A DNA stretch of 64,000 nucleotides from Rapana venosa. Lineage: Eukaryota > Mollusca > Gastropoda > Neogastropoda > Muricidae. The stretch spans positions 49,346,516 through 49,410,515 of the forward strand of contig CM054141.1 in the NCBI GenBank assembly GCA_028751875.1, in the 5' to 3' direction. Under the pieces are notes generated by a model. It did not search any database and was not told where the DNA came from. It worked only from the letters and a program-made list of their open reading frames with translations. Positions 10,033 through 24,400 of this stretch are shown here, in pieces. Each line of letters begins with the position of its first letter. Positions within the stretch are counted from its first letter, which is position 1. A program made the translations under genes and the position numbers.

Positions 10033-13000
10033 GTATGAATAATGCACGTACAGTCAGGATTGATTTTCACAGGCGGCGTCTCACGGACTGGCATCTCAGC
10101 TTCAGCCGGCTGTAAGCTAGCTGCTGTTGGTAGATTGCTGTTTCTTCATGTGTATAACATCAGTTAATGTTTGTTTCTGGTGTCAAGGCAAGCAAGCCAA
10201 GGTTTGAAAGTGCTGTGCATTCGTTACCTCTCTCTCTCTCTCTCTCTTATCTTTGTGACTTATTAAGTGTCTTTTTCTCTTTTTTTCTTCTTTTGTTGGT
10301 TTGGTTTTCTTTCTCTTTTGTTTGTTTGTTTGTTTTGGTTGTGGGTTGGTTGTTGTTTTTTCGGGGAGAGGGGGGTGGGGGTGGGGGGGTGATGGGGGAT
10401 GTTTTTAGGGTTTTCTTTTATTAGTTTGCTTTCGGGGGGGGGGAGTTGTTGGAGGGGTGGGGGCTGCTTTGAAAAGGGTTATTTCCTCATGTTTCTTCTG
10501 TGAGACTGTATAAGTGTTGGGTTATTATTAAGATGTATCCCTACGGGCGGGGACTGGATGTAAAAAAGCACATGAGTGCTTATTCATTATCCTCGAAATA
10601 AAAGAATTTGTCATTGTCATTGTCATTGTCTCTCTCTCTCTCTCTCAAAGTAGTAGTACTAATCTTGGAAAGAAAAGAAAGGAGGAGGAAGAAGAAAAAC
10701 ATCAGTTAGTTCATTTATTTGTTTTTTGCCCACCTTCTTTCATTGTTTTGTTTTTTTAATTTGGAGCAAAAACAGGGAACTCTCTCTCTCTCTCTCTCCA
10801 GTTCAAAGATCCAAGAATAAGAACTGTGTTGATTACTAAAATACTGTACTCCTACTATATAATAATTATGTGCCTGCATTAAAACATTTTAGTGTGCATT
10901 CGTGCTTTGTTTGTGATAGTATTTTTGTGCCGCTCCAAAATAGTTAGTTTTCGTTTATTTTTCGCGTGGTTTTGTTGTTGTCGTCGTTTAATGTGGCGCT
11001 TGCAACAAAGCAAAGCTCATCTGGAAGAAGAAGAAAAAAAAGAAGAAGAAAAGATAATAGCACATCGCAATTTGAAGAGATGAAAAGTTCTTTCCCTTTG
11101 AGTATTTTGAAGAGTCGTCTGCGCCTGATAACTGAATGTGGTCTTTTCGTTCCGAAGAGCTCCATGTCAACAACATGAACATTCTTGCTCCGGCGTGAAT
11201 GAAATTATACATTGCGGTTAACTGCGTAAGTTGATACGTTGATTATTCTGGTTTACACTGTTAAGGTAGGTAGACATTGTAGGTACACGTTTCTTTCAGG
11301 GTTTTTTTTAGCACCGATTATCGTTAATAGAATGTTTTGTGGCAGCGAAAGGCGTTGCTAATGTAAATGCCCGTTGATGTTTTTACAGGGTTTGGTCAGT
11401 TAGTGCTATCAAGTTTGAATTTTACCAAAATGGAAAGTTTGAGTAGTTATGTTGAATATATCAAACCCTGTCAACCGGTCAACACCAATGTAAAAAGTAA
11501 TTGTATTGCTGGTTTTGATATTTTTAATTAAAGAAATTATTTATATTTAGAATTGATCAATATCACATTATCATTATGATTATCAGTCATGCATTTGATG
11601 TAAAACAGATGTATAAGAAAGATAAAAGATCTTTTTTCTTGGGTCACACAAATTAGCATTCACCTGAAGCATAAACGAAGAATGTGAAACCAGAGCACAA
11701 ATATTTTAGAAGCAGTGAATGTGTTTCAACATTCAAGTCTCACTGAAATAGTGTTTAACACTATTTTTGGATCTGCCATCCTAATGCAGAACTCTCCTTG
11801 GGTTCCACATATTGCCAGATAGGGTATACAGTATTGACTTATCCACATCCAAAAACATCAATAAATTTTGAATTATTTTCATCAAATCAGCAACAAAACT
11901 AGACATTTGAGACTCCTGTCTAGTATAATCTCTGTTATCATTCTCTTGAAAGTTCATATGGCACAAGGCACAGAAACCATTTTAAAAATTCATAATTAGA
12001 GAAAAAGATATGTAAATAAAAAGAAGCTACTGAAATCAAAAGGAAAGTACCTGTCAAGGATTAAACAGTTGTTTATAAAAATTAAAATGAGTTACTTGTT
12101 AATTTGTTATGAACTCAACAACTGTTTTATCTTATTTTCATTTTTAAACTCAGAAAAAGTAACAACAAGAATCACACTCACGTGCATGCACACACATACA
12201 TGCATGCACATACACACACGCATACACACACATATGCAAGTAACTTTGCCACTCATAAATGTAACCGTAACACCGCATTCTCAATTTAAGTTAATTTGAT
12301 TACTGGCAAACTGGGGGGGAAAAGGCATAGAGAACCAAACAGGATGCATCCAAAACCTTAATCCATTCAGCAAAAACAAAGTATTACTCTTCTCAAGTTC
12401 TTGATGCCACATCTATGAAATCTCTCTTTTCCCTCACATCCACTCTGTTTGGATCTGCGAAGGCTAGCCCTCTGCCTTCTATCTACAACCACTCTGAACT
12501 TCCTTCCATATTTTCTGCATTCTTTTCTGACGAAATCCGCAACATTCGCTCTAGCTTGGATCAGACTCCTTTCCAGCCTGCAATTTGTTATCCTCAATTT
12601 TCTGGCACTCCTCTCCTGTCCTTTCATCCAGCAAGCGAGAAAGAAATCAAGACAATTCTGAAAGGAATGACTATAAAATCATGCGATCTTGACCCCATAC
12701 CTGCTTCTCTTTTCGCGCAGTGCCTGCCACAGCTGATACCCGCTATCACAAAGATAGTAAACTCATCTCTTGTTTCTGGAAATGTTCCTTCAGCTCTCAA
12801 AACTGCTTTAGTCACACCATTACTTAAAAAGCATGACCTTGACCCTAACATTCTGAAGAATTACAGACCTGTTTCCAACCTACCTTTTATCTCTAAAGTC
12901 CTTGAAAAAGTAGTTCTGAAACAGCTCAACAACCACCTTCTCTCCAACAGTCTTCTTCCTGCGTTTCAGTCTGCCTATCGTGCCAACCACAGCACTGAAA

Positions 13001-16000
13001 CCACCCTAGTTCACACCTTAAACATGCTTCTACTTGCTTCTGACTCAGGGAAAATCTCCCTCCTCACTCTACTCGACTTATCTGCAGCCTTCGACACTAT
13101 TGACCACTCTATCCTTCTCTCCCATCTTCAAGAAACGTTTGGTGTTACTGGTACAGCCCTCACCTGGTTTAGCTCATACCTGACTGACCGATTCCAGACA
13201 GTCACAGTAAACAAGATTCAGTCAGTACCTGCCAGACTGGAATGTGGAGTCCCGCAGGGATCAGTTCTGGGCCCTGTTCTTTTCACTCTCTACACCGCTC
13301 CACTGTCAAATATAATTAACCGTCATCAGATCAACCATCACTTTTATGCAGATGACTCTCAGATTCTAAGCAGAGACACTCCTGAAAATCTGCCTTCTCT
13401 CTTGATGAATATGACCTACTGCTTTCAAGATATCCAAAACTGGATGATAGAGAACAAGTTACAACTAAACGCTGATAAAACTGAAGCCATGCTTGTAGGG
13501 ACCAAAAACAAACTCTCTTCCATTACAACAGCTTCAATAGAATTCGGCAATGCATCAGTCCCTCTATCCACTGCTGTAAAGTATCTAGGGGTCATTATTG
13601 ACAACACACTCTCCATGCAAAAATTCATCACCCAGACCTGCCAGTCCTGCTTCTATCAATTACGGCGTATTAGTGCAATTCGAAAGTACCTGTCCGCAGA
13701 GGCAACATCAAAACTCGTGGCATCTCTCATTCTTTCACGTCTGGACTATTGCAATTCTCTTTTGTCTGGTCTGCCAGCATCATCTATCCACTCCCTTCAA
13801 CGTATTCAAAACTCTGCAGCTCGACAAGTGCTCAGAAAGAAAAAATCTGAGCGCATTACCCCTCTCTTGCGATCTCTCCACTGGCTGCCTGTGCCACAAA
13901 GAATAAACTATAAGATCAGTACTCTCTGTTACAAATGTCTCTACAAAACAGCACCTTTCTACCTCTGTGAATGTCTCCACCTGTACACCCCCTCTCGTTC
14001 CCTTCGCTCTGCTGCAGATTCCTTGTGCTTACAAACACCTAGATTCAACCAGTCCACTGTTGGCCGTCGCTCTTTCTCTGTTTCTGGTCCATCGATTTGG
14101 AATGGCCTCCCTATCTCTCTTCGCCAAAGGCCTTCTTGTGACTCTTTTAAATCTGGCCTCAAGACATATTTGTTTCAAACCTAAGAATTTCCTCTCCTGT
14201 TTCATTTCATAGCTATCCCTGCTTTTCAACAGCCAAAAATTCCATCACCCTGCCAAAGTGTGTAGTGTGTGTGTGTGTGTTCATTTGGACTTGTTAGAAC
14301 TATTACTTGCTATTGGTTGCATGACTGTGTAAGAATGAGTTGAGTGCAAGCGCTTTGATTTGTCTGTGCAAGATACAGCGCTATATAAATTCCATTTATT
14401 ATTATTATTATTATTATTATCTCAGAAAAAAAATAACACCCAAATGCAGAAAACCATGCTTCACACAACAAAAACTAGCATGCAGTTTTGAAATTGATTA
14501 CATAGATCTATTTATGAAACTATTGCCAGTACTCATTGTAGTATTTTTCTTTCTTTTCTCACATTTGTGATGAATGTATACTACTACATGTTGCAGATAA
14601 ATTAATATTTCCATCTTAAGAGTTGTGATTAGTGTTTGTCTTGAATGTTTTCTTGTTTTATTATTTTTAGCAGTAGTATTGCACCTGCCCAAATTTCTCT
14701 CCTATGACAGTATGAGATATTGAAGTTGTCTTGATTCTTAATTGTTACAGATCCATCTGTGCCTGTGGTTGGCTGAAGGTGACATGGGATTGCTGGATCC
14801 TTGAGGTCTGATGTGATCATGTCCAGGTCCAGGAAACCTGTCACTAGAAAGCCATCGTATGTTGGGATTTTTTTTTAACTGTTTAGTGTGTGTGTGTCAC
14901 TGTGTGTGTGTCTCTGTGTGTTTCTGTGTGTGGTGATTATGAATGTAACAATCTTACATTGCATCACTCCACTGCATCATGCCATGGGCAGCTCCCCTCT
15001 CCTCTGCATTCCACACCACATGACACCATACCACACCACACCTCACCACATTACACCACACCACACCTCACCATATCACACCAAGCCACATCATAATAAT
15101 AATACTAATATATGGAATTTATATAGCGCTGAATCTTGTAAAACAAACGAATTGAAGCGCTTGCACTCAAATCATTTACACGCATGCAACTTTCCTCAAA
15201 TATAATGAATAACATATTTCAAATTTATACATCACACATACCCCATGACACTGCACCACCCCCATACATTTAGTCACAGCCCACCCCATCCAACTCACCC
15301 TATCGTACCCATCACCCCACAACACACCACACCACACCACACCATATCATACGATGCCACATCACACCACACCAGGTAACAACACAATGCAACTCTACCC
15401 TACCCAACCCAACCCAACCTACCCTACTCTACCTAACCCTACCCTCCTCTACCCAACCCTACCCTTCCTCACCCAACCCTACCCTATTGTATGCAACCCT
15501 ATCCTAACCTACCCTACCCTATCCTTCCCTAGAATTGATCATTTTCATTGGTATTAGTGTGGATATTGTTTTGCAGTCTATAAATAACACATGCATACAT
15601 TCAGTCTGTCAATCATCCAGTCAATTACTGATTCACAGATTCATTCAGTCAGTCAGTCATTCATTCATTCAGACTCAAATTCAAATTCAAAAACTTTATT
15701 ATCTCAGAGACAGAGAAATTCCAGTGGGTCACGAGCCATACATAAAAACAATAAACATGTAAACATGATATAAAAAAACATAATAAAGCACACACAAAAA
15801 CACTATCCGAACAGCAACATGCACCCACCATAAGATAAAAAGCACCCACAAATCAGCAATACCTCAGCCAGTCATAAACTCACCCAACTAAAATCACTAA
15901 TAGTCATGTACGCACCAGTAAACCCATGCATCCGCACACTTACGCAGACACACACACACACACACATTGGAATGTTCACACGCATGCGCACGCATTTTTA

Positions 16001-19000
16001 TGATTTAAGCCACAAATTTTACAACATGTTGTATAAGACAAATATCAATGAAATTAATACTCTGTTCTATTAAGACATTGAGCACAGTCTTAAATAATAA
16101 CACGCGCATACATTTTATTACATAAATCAAATTGGTATAACATGTATAATAAGACAAATATCAATGAAATTCATACTGTAATCTATTAAAATATTGAACA
16201 CAGTTTAAACTAATAAAAGGTAGCCTTTCCTATGCTTCAAAATGTCTCATACCTTTTCTAGCTGAGCTGTGTATCTCTCATTCATCTATTCAATCATTCC
16301 TTTATGCAGTGATGGGCTGGGTAAGGAGAACGCCAAACTGACCCAGGATATTGAAGAGCTGGAAGATGCCCTTCACCTTCACCAGCGCTTCGTTGATGAG
16401 GACCGCAACAGTGTGCCTGGGCTTATTAGGTACAGTGTGAGATACCAGTGTCAGTTGTCTCTTTATGATTCATCTCTATGTGTGCATGCATGTGTGCATG
16501 CCTGAGCATGCTGCGTGTGTGTGTGTATGTATGTTGTATTCATATGTTAATGTTGGTCTCTGCCTCTCTCTTGTCCCTATCTCTCTGTCTCTGTCTCTCT
16601 CCCATTGTTTCTGTGTCTGTCTCTGTTTCTATCTCTACGTCTCCATAACTGTCTGTCTCAGTATTCATCTGTTCCTGTCCATCTGTTTTTGTGTCTGTCC
16701 ATCTGTCTTGTCTCTTTAGAACTCAACTCTGAAAGAAGTTATGAGGGCTTTGCATCAATGAAACATTCAAGTAGTCCCCAAAGTTGGCTACCTCAGGGGA
16801 GGCCAAAAATGGTTGCATGTACAAAAAAATCTCACCATTGGTGAACCTTGGAGCTCTAGCCAAGGTAAACAAAACAAAACAAAATAACAAAAACCATGTA
16901 GTCTATCTCCTAGGGTAATTTTAATCCGTTGTCAGCGGCCATCCCTCTCAAGGTTGCAGACTGCATCGTGGGTGTGCAGGTCAGGTTGCTCCTACCACCA
17001 GCCATAGCAGGCATACTATCCTATGAAAGTGAGATGGGCTTTAATGTCAACTCTAGTCATGTTTGTGTTTGAACACATGACTTCATTTTATAGTCTTATT
17101 TGAAAGACTTGCAGGGGCATGGAGTCAGGACTAATGCTAAATCCAGTGGAAAAATTCCCTCTGCTAGCTTTCTGGTGACTGGAACTTGCACTTCAGATTT
17201 GTTCAAGTCATGAATCTGATATTTTAACCACCCAGCTATTCCATCCCCCCCCCCTTCTGAATGTTAGTTTATCCATAAAAACATAATGGATGACAACATG
17301 CACCTTAGACTTCAACCCATAAGGCATGCCAAGCTTCATTAGTGTGTTATTTTTATTATTATTCTTTTATTTTATTATTCTTGTATTTCGAGGATAATGG
17401 AATAAGCACTCATGTGCTTTTTTTCATCCAGTCCCCGTGTGTATGCAGTTTTGTAAACTTTGTCATCCACTCCCACCGGCGCACAATCGCCTACTCTTCC
17501 AAAAAGCGGGATGGGTTTTAACATGTGCACAAGATTTCTGCGTGCGTTTGCACTGAAGACCTCAATTTATAGTCTCATCCGAAGGACTTTTGGGGAGATT
17601 GTAGTTGGTACTGATGTTTACTCCAGAGAAAAAAAATCCTCCTAAACAGGAATCAAACCTGGGTCAGCAGATCACGAGCACATCACGCTAACCACCAGGC
17701 TATCCCGTCCCCCCATGTGTTGAATTATGCAGTGGATGAAGAAGTATTTTTTATGTTGGTGTTGTTCACTTGTTGTGTGTTCCCCAGCTTAGCACCATAG
17801 GGTCACCTTTCTTTTGGTTTTTATACTGTATATGGCTCACTGATCCCACCTACAGTAACTGTGAGATTGAAGGTACACACTGGACAGGAAGTTTGTGTAC
17901 ATGTCCTTCGGATGAGACTATAAACCGAGGCCCCGTGTGCGAACGCACGCAGAACATCTTGTGCACACGTTAAATCCTGTTCCGCTGTTCGAAAGAGTAG
18001 GCCATTGTGTGCCGGTGGGAACAGATGACAAAATGTTAAAAACCGCATACACACGCATTAAAAAAAAAAATTTTAATCTGAGCGCTTTGATTTGTTGCTT
18101 TACAAGATTCAGCGCTATATAAATTCCATACATTATTATTATTATTATTATGTCTCTTTCAAGTTCCTCACCACTTTGGCAGCCATACCCCTACTTCAGA
18201 GGAAAGGATTATCTTATGAGAAGACTTTCTTTGCTGCTGTGGATTAGTATATGTGGGATACTCTCACAGAATCCGTCAGAGAAAAAAATAAATGTAGAAC
18301 TGGATCATGGCTGATGTGTATGTAAACTGACCTGTGAGTTTTGCATGTCTAGTCATGTAGAGAATAAAATTAATAATACAGTAGATATCTAGTGTGATTT
18401 CTGTTTCATGTTTAACAATATTAAAATCAGGTAAAATTCCAGTATTTGTATGTAGTGGCAGCGGCACAGAAGAGCTCAGTGATCAGAGCATTAGACTCTT
18501 GACCTAAAGTAATCTGAAGGCTCAGGGGATTGAGTTGCTGCTGACTTGTCCTCTTGAGAGGATTTTCTCCTGTAGAGTAAACATTGGTTCCACCTCAGTT
18601 CCCTTCTAAGTACTTTGGTTGAGACTAAAAGCCAAGGTCTTGTGAGCAATTTTATACTTGACAGCTTGCACACACATGACAAACTCTACAAGACCATCCG
18701 TTTTTCAGAGAAGAGTAGGCCAGCTGTGTTGGTGTAGATGACATAAACATACATTTGTAGCATAAGGTCTGGGACTTAAAAAGGGATGGGTTTTACTAAG
18801 TTTGACCTACCCAAGACATTGTGTATGGAAATTTCTGTGCAGTGCCCTCAGGGATTGGGTTAAAGGGAATAGAAAGAAGAAAACAGTAAAAAGAACTTCA
18901 AATTCAATCTGATACATACTGAAGTGTGTTCTTTCAGATAGAACAGAAAGAAGAAACATAGTAAAAGGAACTTCCAATTCAATCTGATACATACTGAAGT

Positions 19001-21400
19001 GTGTTCTTTCAGATAGAATGGAAATTTAAAAAACATGATAAAAAGAACTTTATTTTCAATCTGATACATACTGAAGTGTGTTCTTTCAGATAACAGCAAC
19101 AACAAAAACAACAAACCAGCTGCAACATTCTTTAACAGCTTCAGTCATACCCTCAGATCTGATAGTTGAAGCTTGCTGCCTTTCTAACAGTCATACTTTC
19201 TGTTAGGATTGCTCATGCTTATTCTTTTTTTTTAAATTGTCTTTTCTTTGTGCTAATTAACATCGTATTTCTTTCGGTTTTTATACTAACATGATTGTAT
19301 TTGTTTGTCACATTTTTTTCAGTCAGGTTTTCTGGTCTGTTTGTGCACATTGTCATGTATTTCTTTCAATCACAAACTTTTTTTTTATTATGTTTGTACA
19401 CACTGGTATCATGTTTCTTTTCCTGGTTCTACTTTCTGTTTTATTTGTTTATGCTCATTGCATCATTTTTTTTTTCATTCCTTGGCCTGAGGTCCGAGGT
19501 TCACCAGTGGTGAGATTTTTACATAATCAGCCATTTTCTCCCACCATTAAGCTAGCTGCATCCAACTTTGGGGATATTACAGCATAATTTCTTCAGTCTG
19601 CTGTCTGTTTTATTTGTTCACACTCATCATTATACCTTCAGTCTTATTTTGTGTTTGATTTGTACACAATTGTCATTTATATTTCTGTAGTGGCATTCTC
19701 TAGTTACATGCACTAATATGTTAATATTATCTTGATACACACTTTCCAAGTCTTTCTTTGAATCATACTGTCTCTTCTCTTTGCACACACACTTGTCCTA
19801 GCTAGTTTCTTACAGTCATACTTTCTGATCTGTTTGCTCACAGGCAGGAAATAGGGGGCTCACGTTGGCAGTATGGAGGAGGTGGAAAGCTCACCACCTA
19901 TAAATCCAAGAATGATCTGGAAGACACCCATGGGATTACCAGTGGCAGAAGTACTGTCGGAAATAAGTCTACTAAGAGGTCAAAGAAAACGGTTGGTCAT
20001 GCTTTATACATACTGTTGATTGATTGACAGTGCAAATTTGTATTCTCTTGTCTGATTGATTCTGTACTGTTGAGTGATTGGTATTGGTTGATCGGAGTTA
20101 ACATTCTGTTGACTGATTGATTACGCACTATTGATGAATTGGTGTTAACGTTCTGTTGACTGATTGATTACGTACTGATGGATTGGTGTTAACATTCTGT
20201 TGACTAATTGATCACGTACTGTTGATGGATTGGTGTTAACATTCTGTTGACTGATTGATCACGTACTGTTGATGGATTGAGGTTAACATTCTGTTGACTA
20301 ATTACGTACCTTTGATGGATTGGTGTTAATGTTCTGTTGACTGATTATGTTCTGTTGAGGGTGATTACGTACTGTTGAGAGATTGGTGTTAATGTTCTGT
20401 TGACTAATTGATTACATACTTTTGAGGGATTGGTATTTTTGTTCTCTTGACTGATTTATTACATTCGGTCGATGGATTGGTGTTAATGTTCTGTTGATGG
20501 ATTGGTGTTAACGTTCTGTTGATGGATTGGTGTTAACATTCTGTTGCCGGAATGGTGTTAACATTCTGTTGCCGGATTGGTGTTAACACTCTGTTGACTT
20601 ATTGATTACGTACTGTTGATGGTTTGGTGTTAATGTTCTGTTGACGGTTGATTATGTACTGTTGATGGATTGGTGTTTGCATTCTGTCAACTTATATATT
20701 TTCTGTTGATAGATTGGTATTTTGAGATTGGTGTTTTGCATATTGTTAGTGTTGAATCTGTTGCTGTGAGGTATTTCTTAGCTCTTTTATTATTAAAGTG
20801 TGTAGTAGATCATTGATTGAGGAGATTATAAAATAAATTTATTTTTAACTACTCTGCTGTTTGAGGGAGAGGAAATGAGCACCACCCTCAAAATGATGGC
20901 CCGTAGAGAAGCCAAGGTCTCTGACACCTTGCTCCCCAACAACCGCATAGGTTATGGGAACACCTTGACTTAACCATTCCTCTGCTGCTAGTAATCACAA
21001 CAGATGTCTTTTCTCATCTCAGGAAGGTGAATTTCCACAGTAGGACATCATTATCCTTTTTTTCTTTTTTTTTCTTTTTCCATTGTGCAAGTGCATGTAG
21101 GATGATTTTTCTTGTTGTTGTAGTTGTTTTGATTTTAAAGCATATATATTATTCTCCTAGAGGTTTTGGGGCAGATGTTGATGGGGGGGGGAGACAGCTC
21201 TCATTCTGTTTGGGGTCTTTTCAGCTTCCAGTGTTTTCCTTTGCCAGGATTGGTGATAGAACCTGTACTCCACATCATAAGTCTTTCCCTGTTGGGTTCT
21301 CTAGCATGAAGTAAATGCATGATGCCATGCACATGATTAAAGCATATCCTCTTATCTATAAAAAAAAAAAAAAGGTAACTTCCCCAGAAAAACACTTGAT

Positions 21401-21470
<70 letters not shown>

Positions 21471-24400
21471 TCACATATGCTGACACTTGTATTTTTATAC
21501 ATTTAGTAAGTAGTTGCATGCTCATTAGTAGATCTCTGTTTGTTTGTTTAAGTCTTAGACTCTGCAATAATGTATAATAACCATTCCACTCTACTCTCCA
21601 GGAGACAAAGTCCCAGCTGGAAGTTGTCTCTTCTGCTGCCACGGGTCCCAGGTGCTTAAACGAAGATGCAGACATCCAAATTAAGAGTGCAACTGGGAGG
21701 GAATCCAGAAAAACCTCTGCCAAATCTGGTCGGTCCAAGGCCAGGTCTGTCCAGCACCATCAAGCTTCTTGGAGCTCTGGAACCAAGAATTTACATCCCA
21801 ACAGCAAGGAGTACAATGAGTTTATGCATGGTGTCTTTGGGGAAGGAGGCTTCCCTCTGGACAAAGAGTACGCTGTGGAGTCAGCAGCAATAGGGATGTC
21901 TCTTTTCTCAGAGAAAAACGAAACGGATCTTTCAGAAAAGAAGAGCAAGGTACTGAAGAGAGCCAGTGCTGTGTTGATCATGCGACCCCGCTCCTCTTCC
22001 AGTTCCCAAGTCAAACCCTCCATTCAGTCAAAGAATGCAGCTGCTCCCAGAAACCCAAAGATAACTAAAACAAAGCCTCAGAAAAAGCCAGGTGGATTGC
22101 CAATGGGGGAGAGAACATCTGTGACTGCTGTGGGGAACAGAAAGAACTTTCAGGTGTACTCAGATATGTGCAGTAAGGATTCTTCAGTCAATAACAGTCG
22201 TTTTTCCCCTTCCGGTGATGCTAGGGACTCTTTTGTTAAACCACAGACTCCTAGTCCTACAAATCTTGATACCCTCTGTAATGATGATTCAACAAAAGCA
22301 GAGCAAGCCACCATCAAAGATGAAGAGATACACAGTGAGAAGACTGATTTTGCACCTACAGCTGATATTCAAGACTCTAACAAAGATATGAGCAGTGCGT
22401 TGGCTTTGTTCAACAAACCCAGAATGACAGAAACGACACAGTCACAGAATTTCTTGCGCACAAATCATCAGTATCCCATGCCACCCACGGACTGGGACAG
22501 GCATGCTGTGCCCAAACCCTGGGATAAGTGGGCCCATGTGAAGGGCTTTGACAAGAGCTTTGGCAAAAAAGACAGTCATAGTAAATCTTCTGACGAAATT
22601 GATATAAAACAAATAATAGAAGGCTTGAAGTTTGGTGAGAGACCACCCTCAGGAAGGAGTTGGACAGCCTCATCTCACAGACAGTCACTCGACCACACCA
22701 AACGCTCACAGTCTGGTGTCCAGGTTTCCCAAAGACACTCATGGACTGGACAATATACTTCTGATTCTAAGGAGGTGTCTAGCAAAGAGGAAAAGCCTGT
22801 AGACTTTGTCAGTGATTTTACACGTTATAAGCAAAAGGCTGTGGCTGATTGGTTGAACAAACATGTCAGTCAGGTCCAGTCAGAGGAGTTCAAGGTGAGC
22901 TCAGATCCCAGCTGGAGTTCCAGTGCAGACACTGTGAGCACATACCCCTCCTCCATTAGACTGGCCAACATCACAGCCCATGCAGCCAAAGTTGACAAAT
23001 TTGACAAGGATAAGCAGGTGGCAGCCTGGCTCAGCACCTTGGGATTGCAGGATGAGCGCAGGTATGAAAAATTGTTCACTCAGCATCAGATTGAAATTGT
23101 GGACCTACCATCTCTGAACATCTCTGTATTGCAGCATATGGGAATCAGCAAGGTAGGACCCGTCATGAAAATCATGCGAGGGGTGGAAAAACTCAAAGGC
23201 CTCGTTGCTAAAGCCACAAGCAAGGAGAAAAAGAGCTGTGAACCAAACCCTATTTTAGGAGACTCCTTCTTTGAGATGTCCAGAACAGTTGGGAAGACAG
23301 ACAGTTTTGCATCTGCCACAGGCAAAGATGATGATATTACTAAGCTGGATACAGAAAGATCTAACCGTAGTGGAAACTCTTCCGGTAACCAGATTTCAAA
23401 TCACAGCACAAACGCGAAACAGAAAGAGAACAAAGTGTCAGCCTCAGATAGGGCAGAAACCTTCAGGGCAAGTCTTCAAGAATTGTACAGAGACCTTTCT
23501 GTGGAAAACCCAAATGCATCCAAAGAAAGTATTGTCAGTAGACAAACCAGTCCCTTTGAGTGCTCAGAGTTTCCAATTGGTGACACTTCCTCTGAAGGCT
23601 TATCACACCAACTTCCAGTGAACTGCGCCTCAGAAGCAAACAATAAGCAAATTGCTAATAGCAAACCTGAAGTCACTGCTGTTTCTAGTCACACAGAGGA
23701 AAAAAGAACAAACAAACTGGTATCCAGTGCAAGCAGAAATCAGACTCCCCTCCAACTTGCAGATGAAGAGAAAGAAGTGGTACCCTCCCCCAAAGATGTT
23801 TATGGGACTTCAGAGTTTTCAAAAGAAACATTGCCATTTTCCCAAACTGAGACAGTGGCTAGTGGGGGTACAGGGGGAGCATCCAGAAAATTAGTTAAAG
23901 CTTCCCCTTCAAAATCTGGTGGCTCTATCACCAAAGTTGCCGGCAAGGTCAAAGAACGATCAGCCAGTGGCAAGGTCAAAAGCCAAGGGGATAGCTTTCA
24001 GCTGAAGCCCTCATTCAAAATGGACGCAGGTATCTATGCTGCATTCTCTTTTGCTTGCTTTATTAGCATTTGGTTTGTTCTTTTTGCTTTGAAATTGAGA
24101 CTTAACAATTCTTTGGTTATAAAATTATGTTTTATCTATTTCTTGGCCAGTCTAGTTCTGCATAAGCCGGGCTAGTCTTGTGTGGCCTTGTAAGGCCTTG
24201 TATGGTTTAGTGTAGTTTGTGGAAACAAGTGAAGGGAGGAGATTTTTGTCTGTGTTGTTCAGTTTTTGTAATTATTAATCTATTCTTTATGTGGGTTGTT
24301 GGTTGTTTTTTTAATCTCTACATTCAATATTTTAAATTCATCTTGTTTTCATTATTAGCACCAGCTCTATATATTCAGTACAGACTTACGGTAGCAGTTT

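Noticed and set aside
12367..14229. Minus-strand ORFs opposite the LINE RT
   Set aside because: Shadows of the intact plus-strand RT frame; no motifs of their own.
18872..19095. CRISPR array
   Set aside because: The 74-bp units are contiguous tandem repeats without spacers, in a eukaryotic intron.
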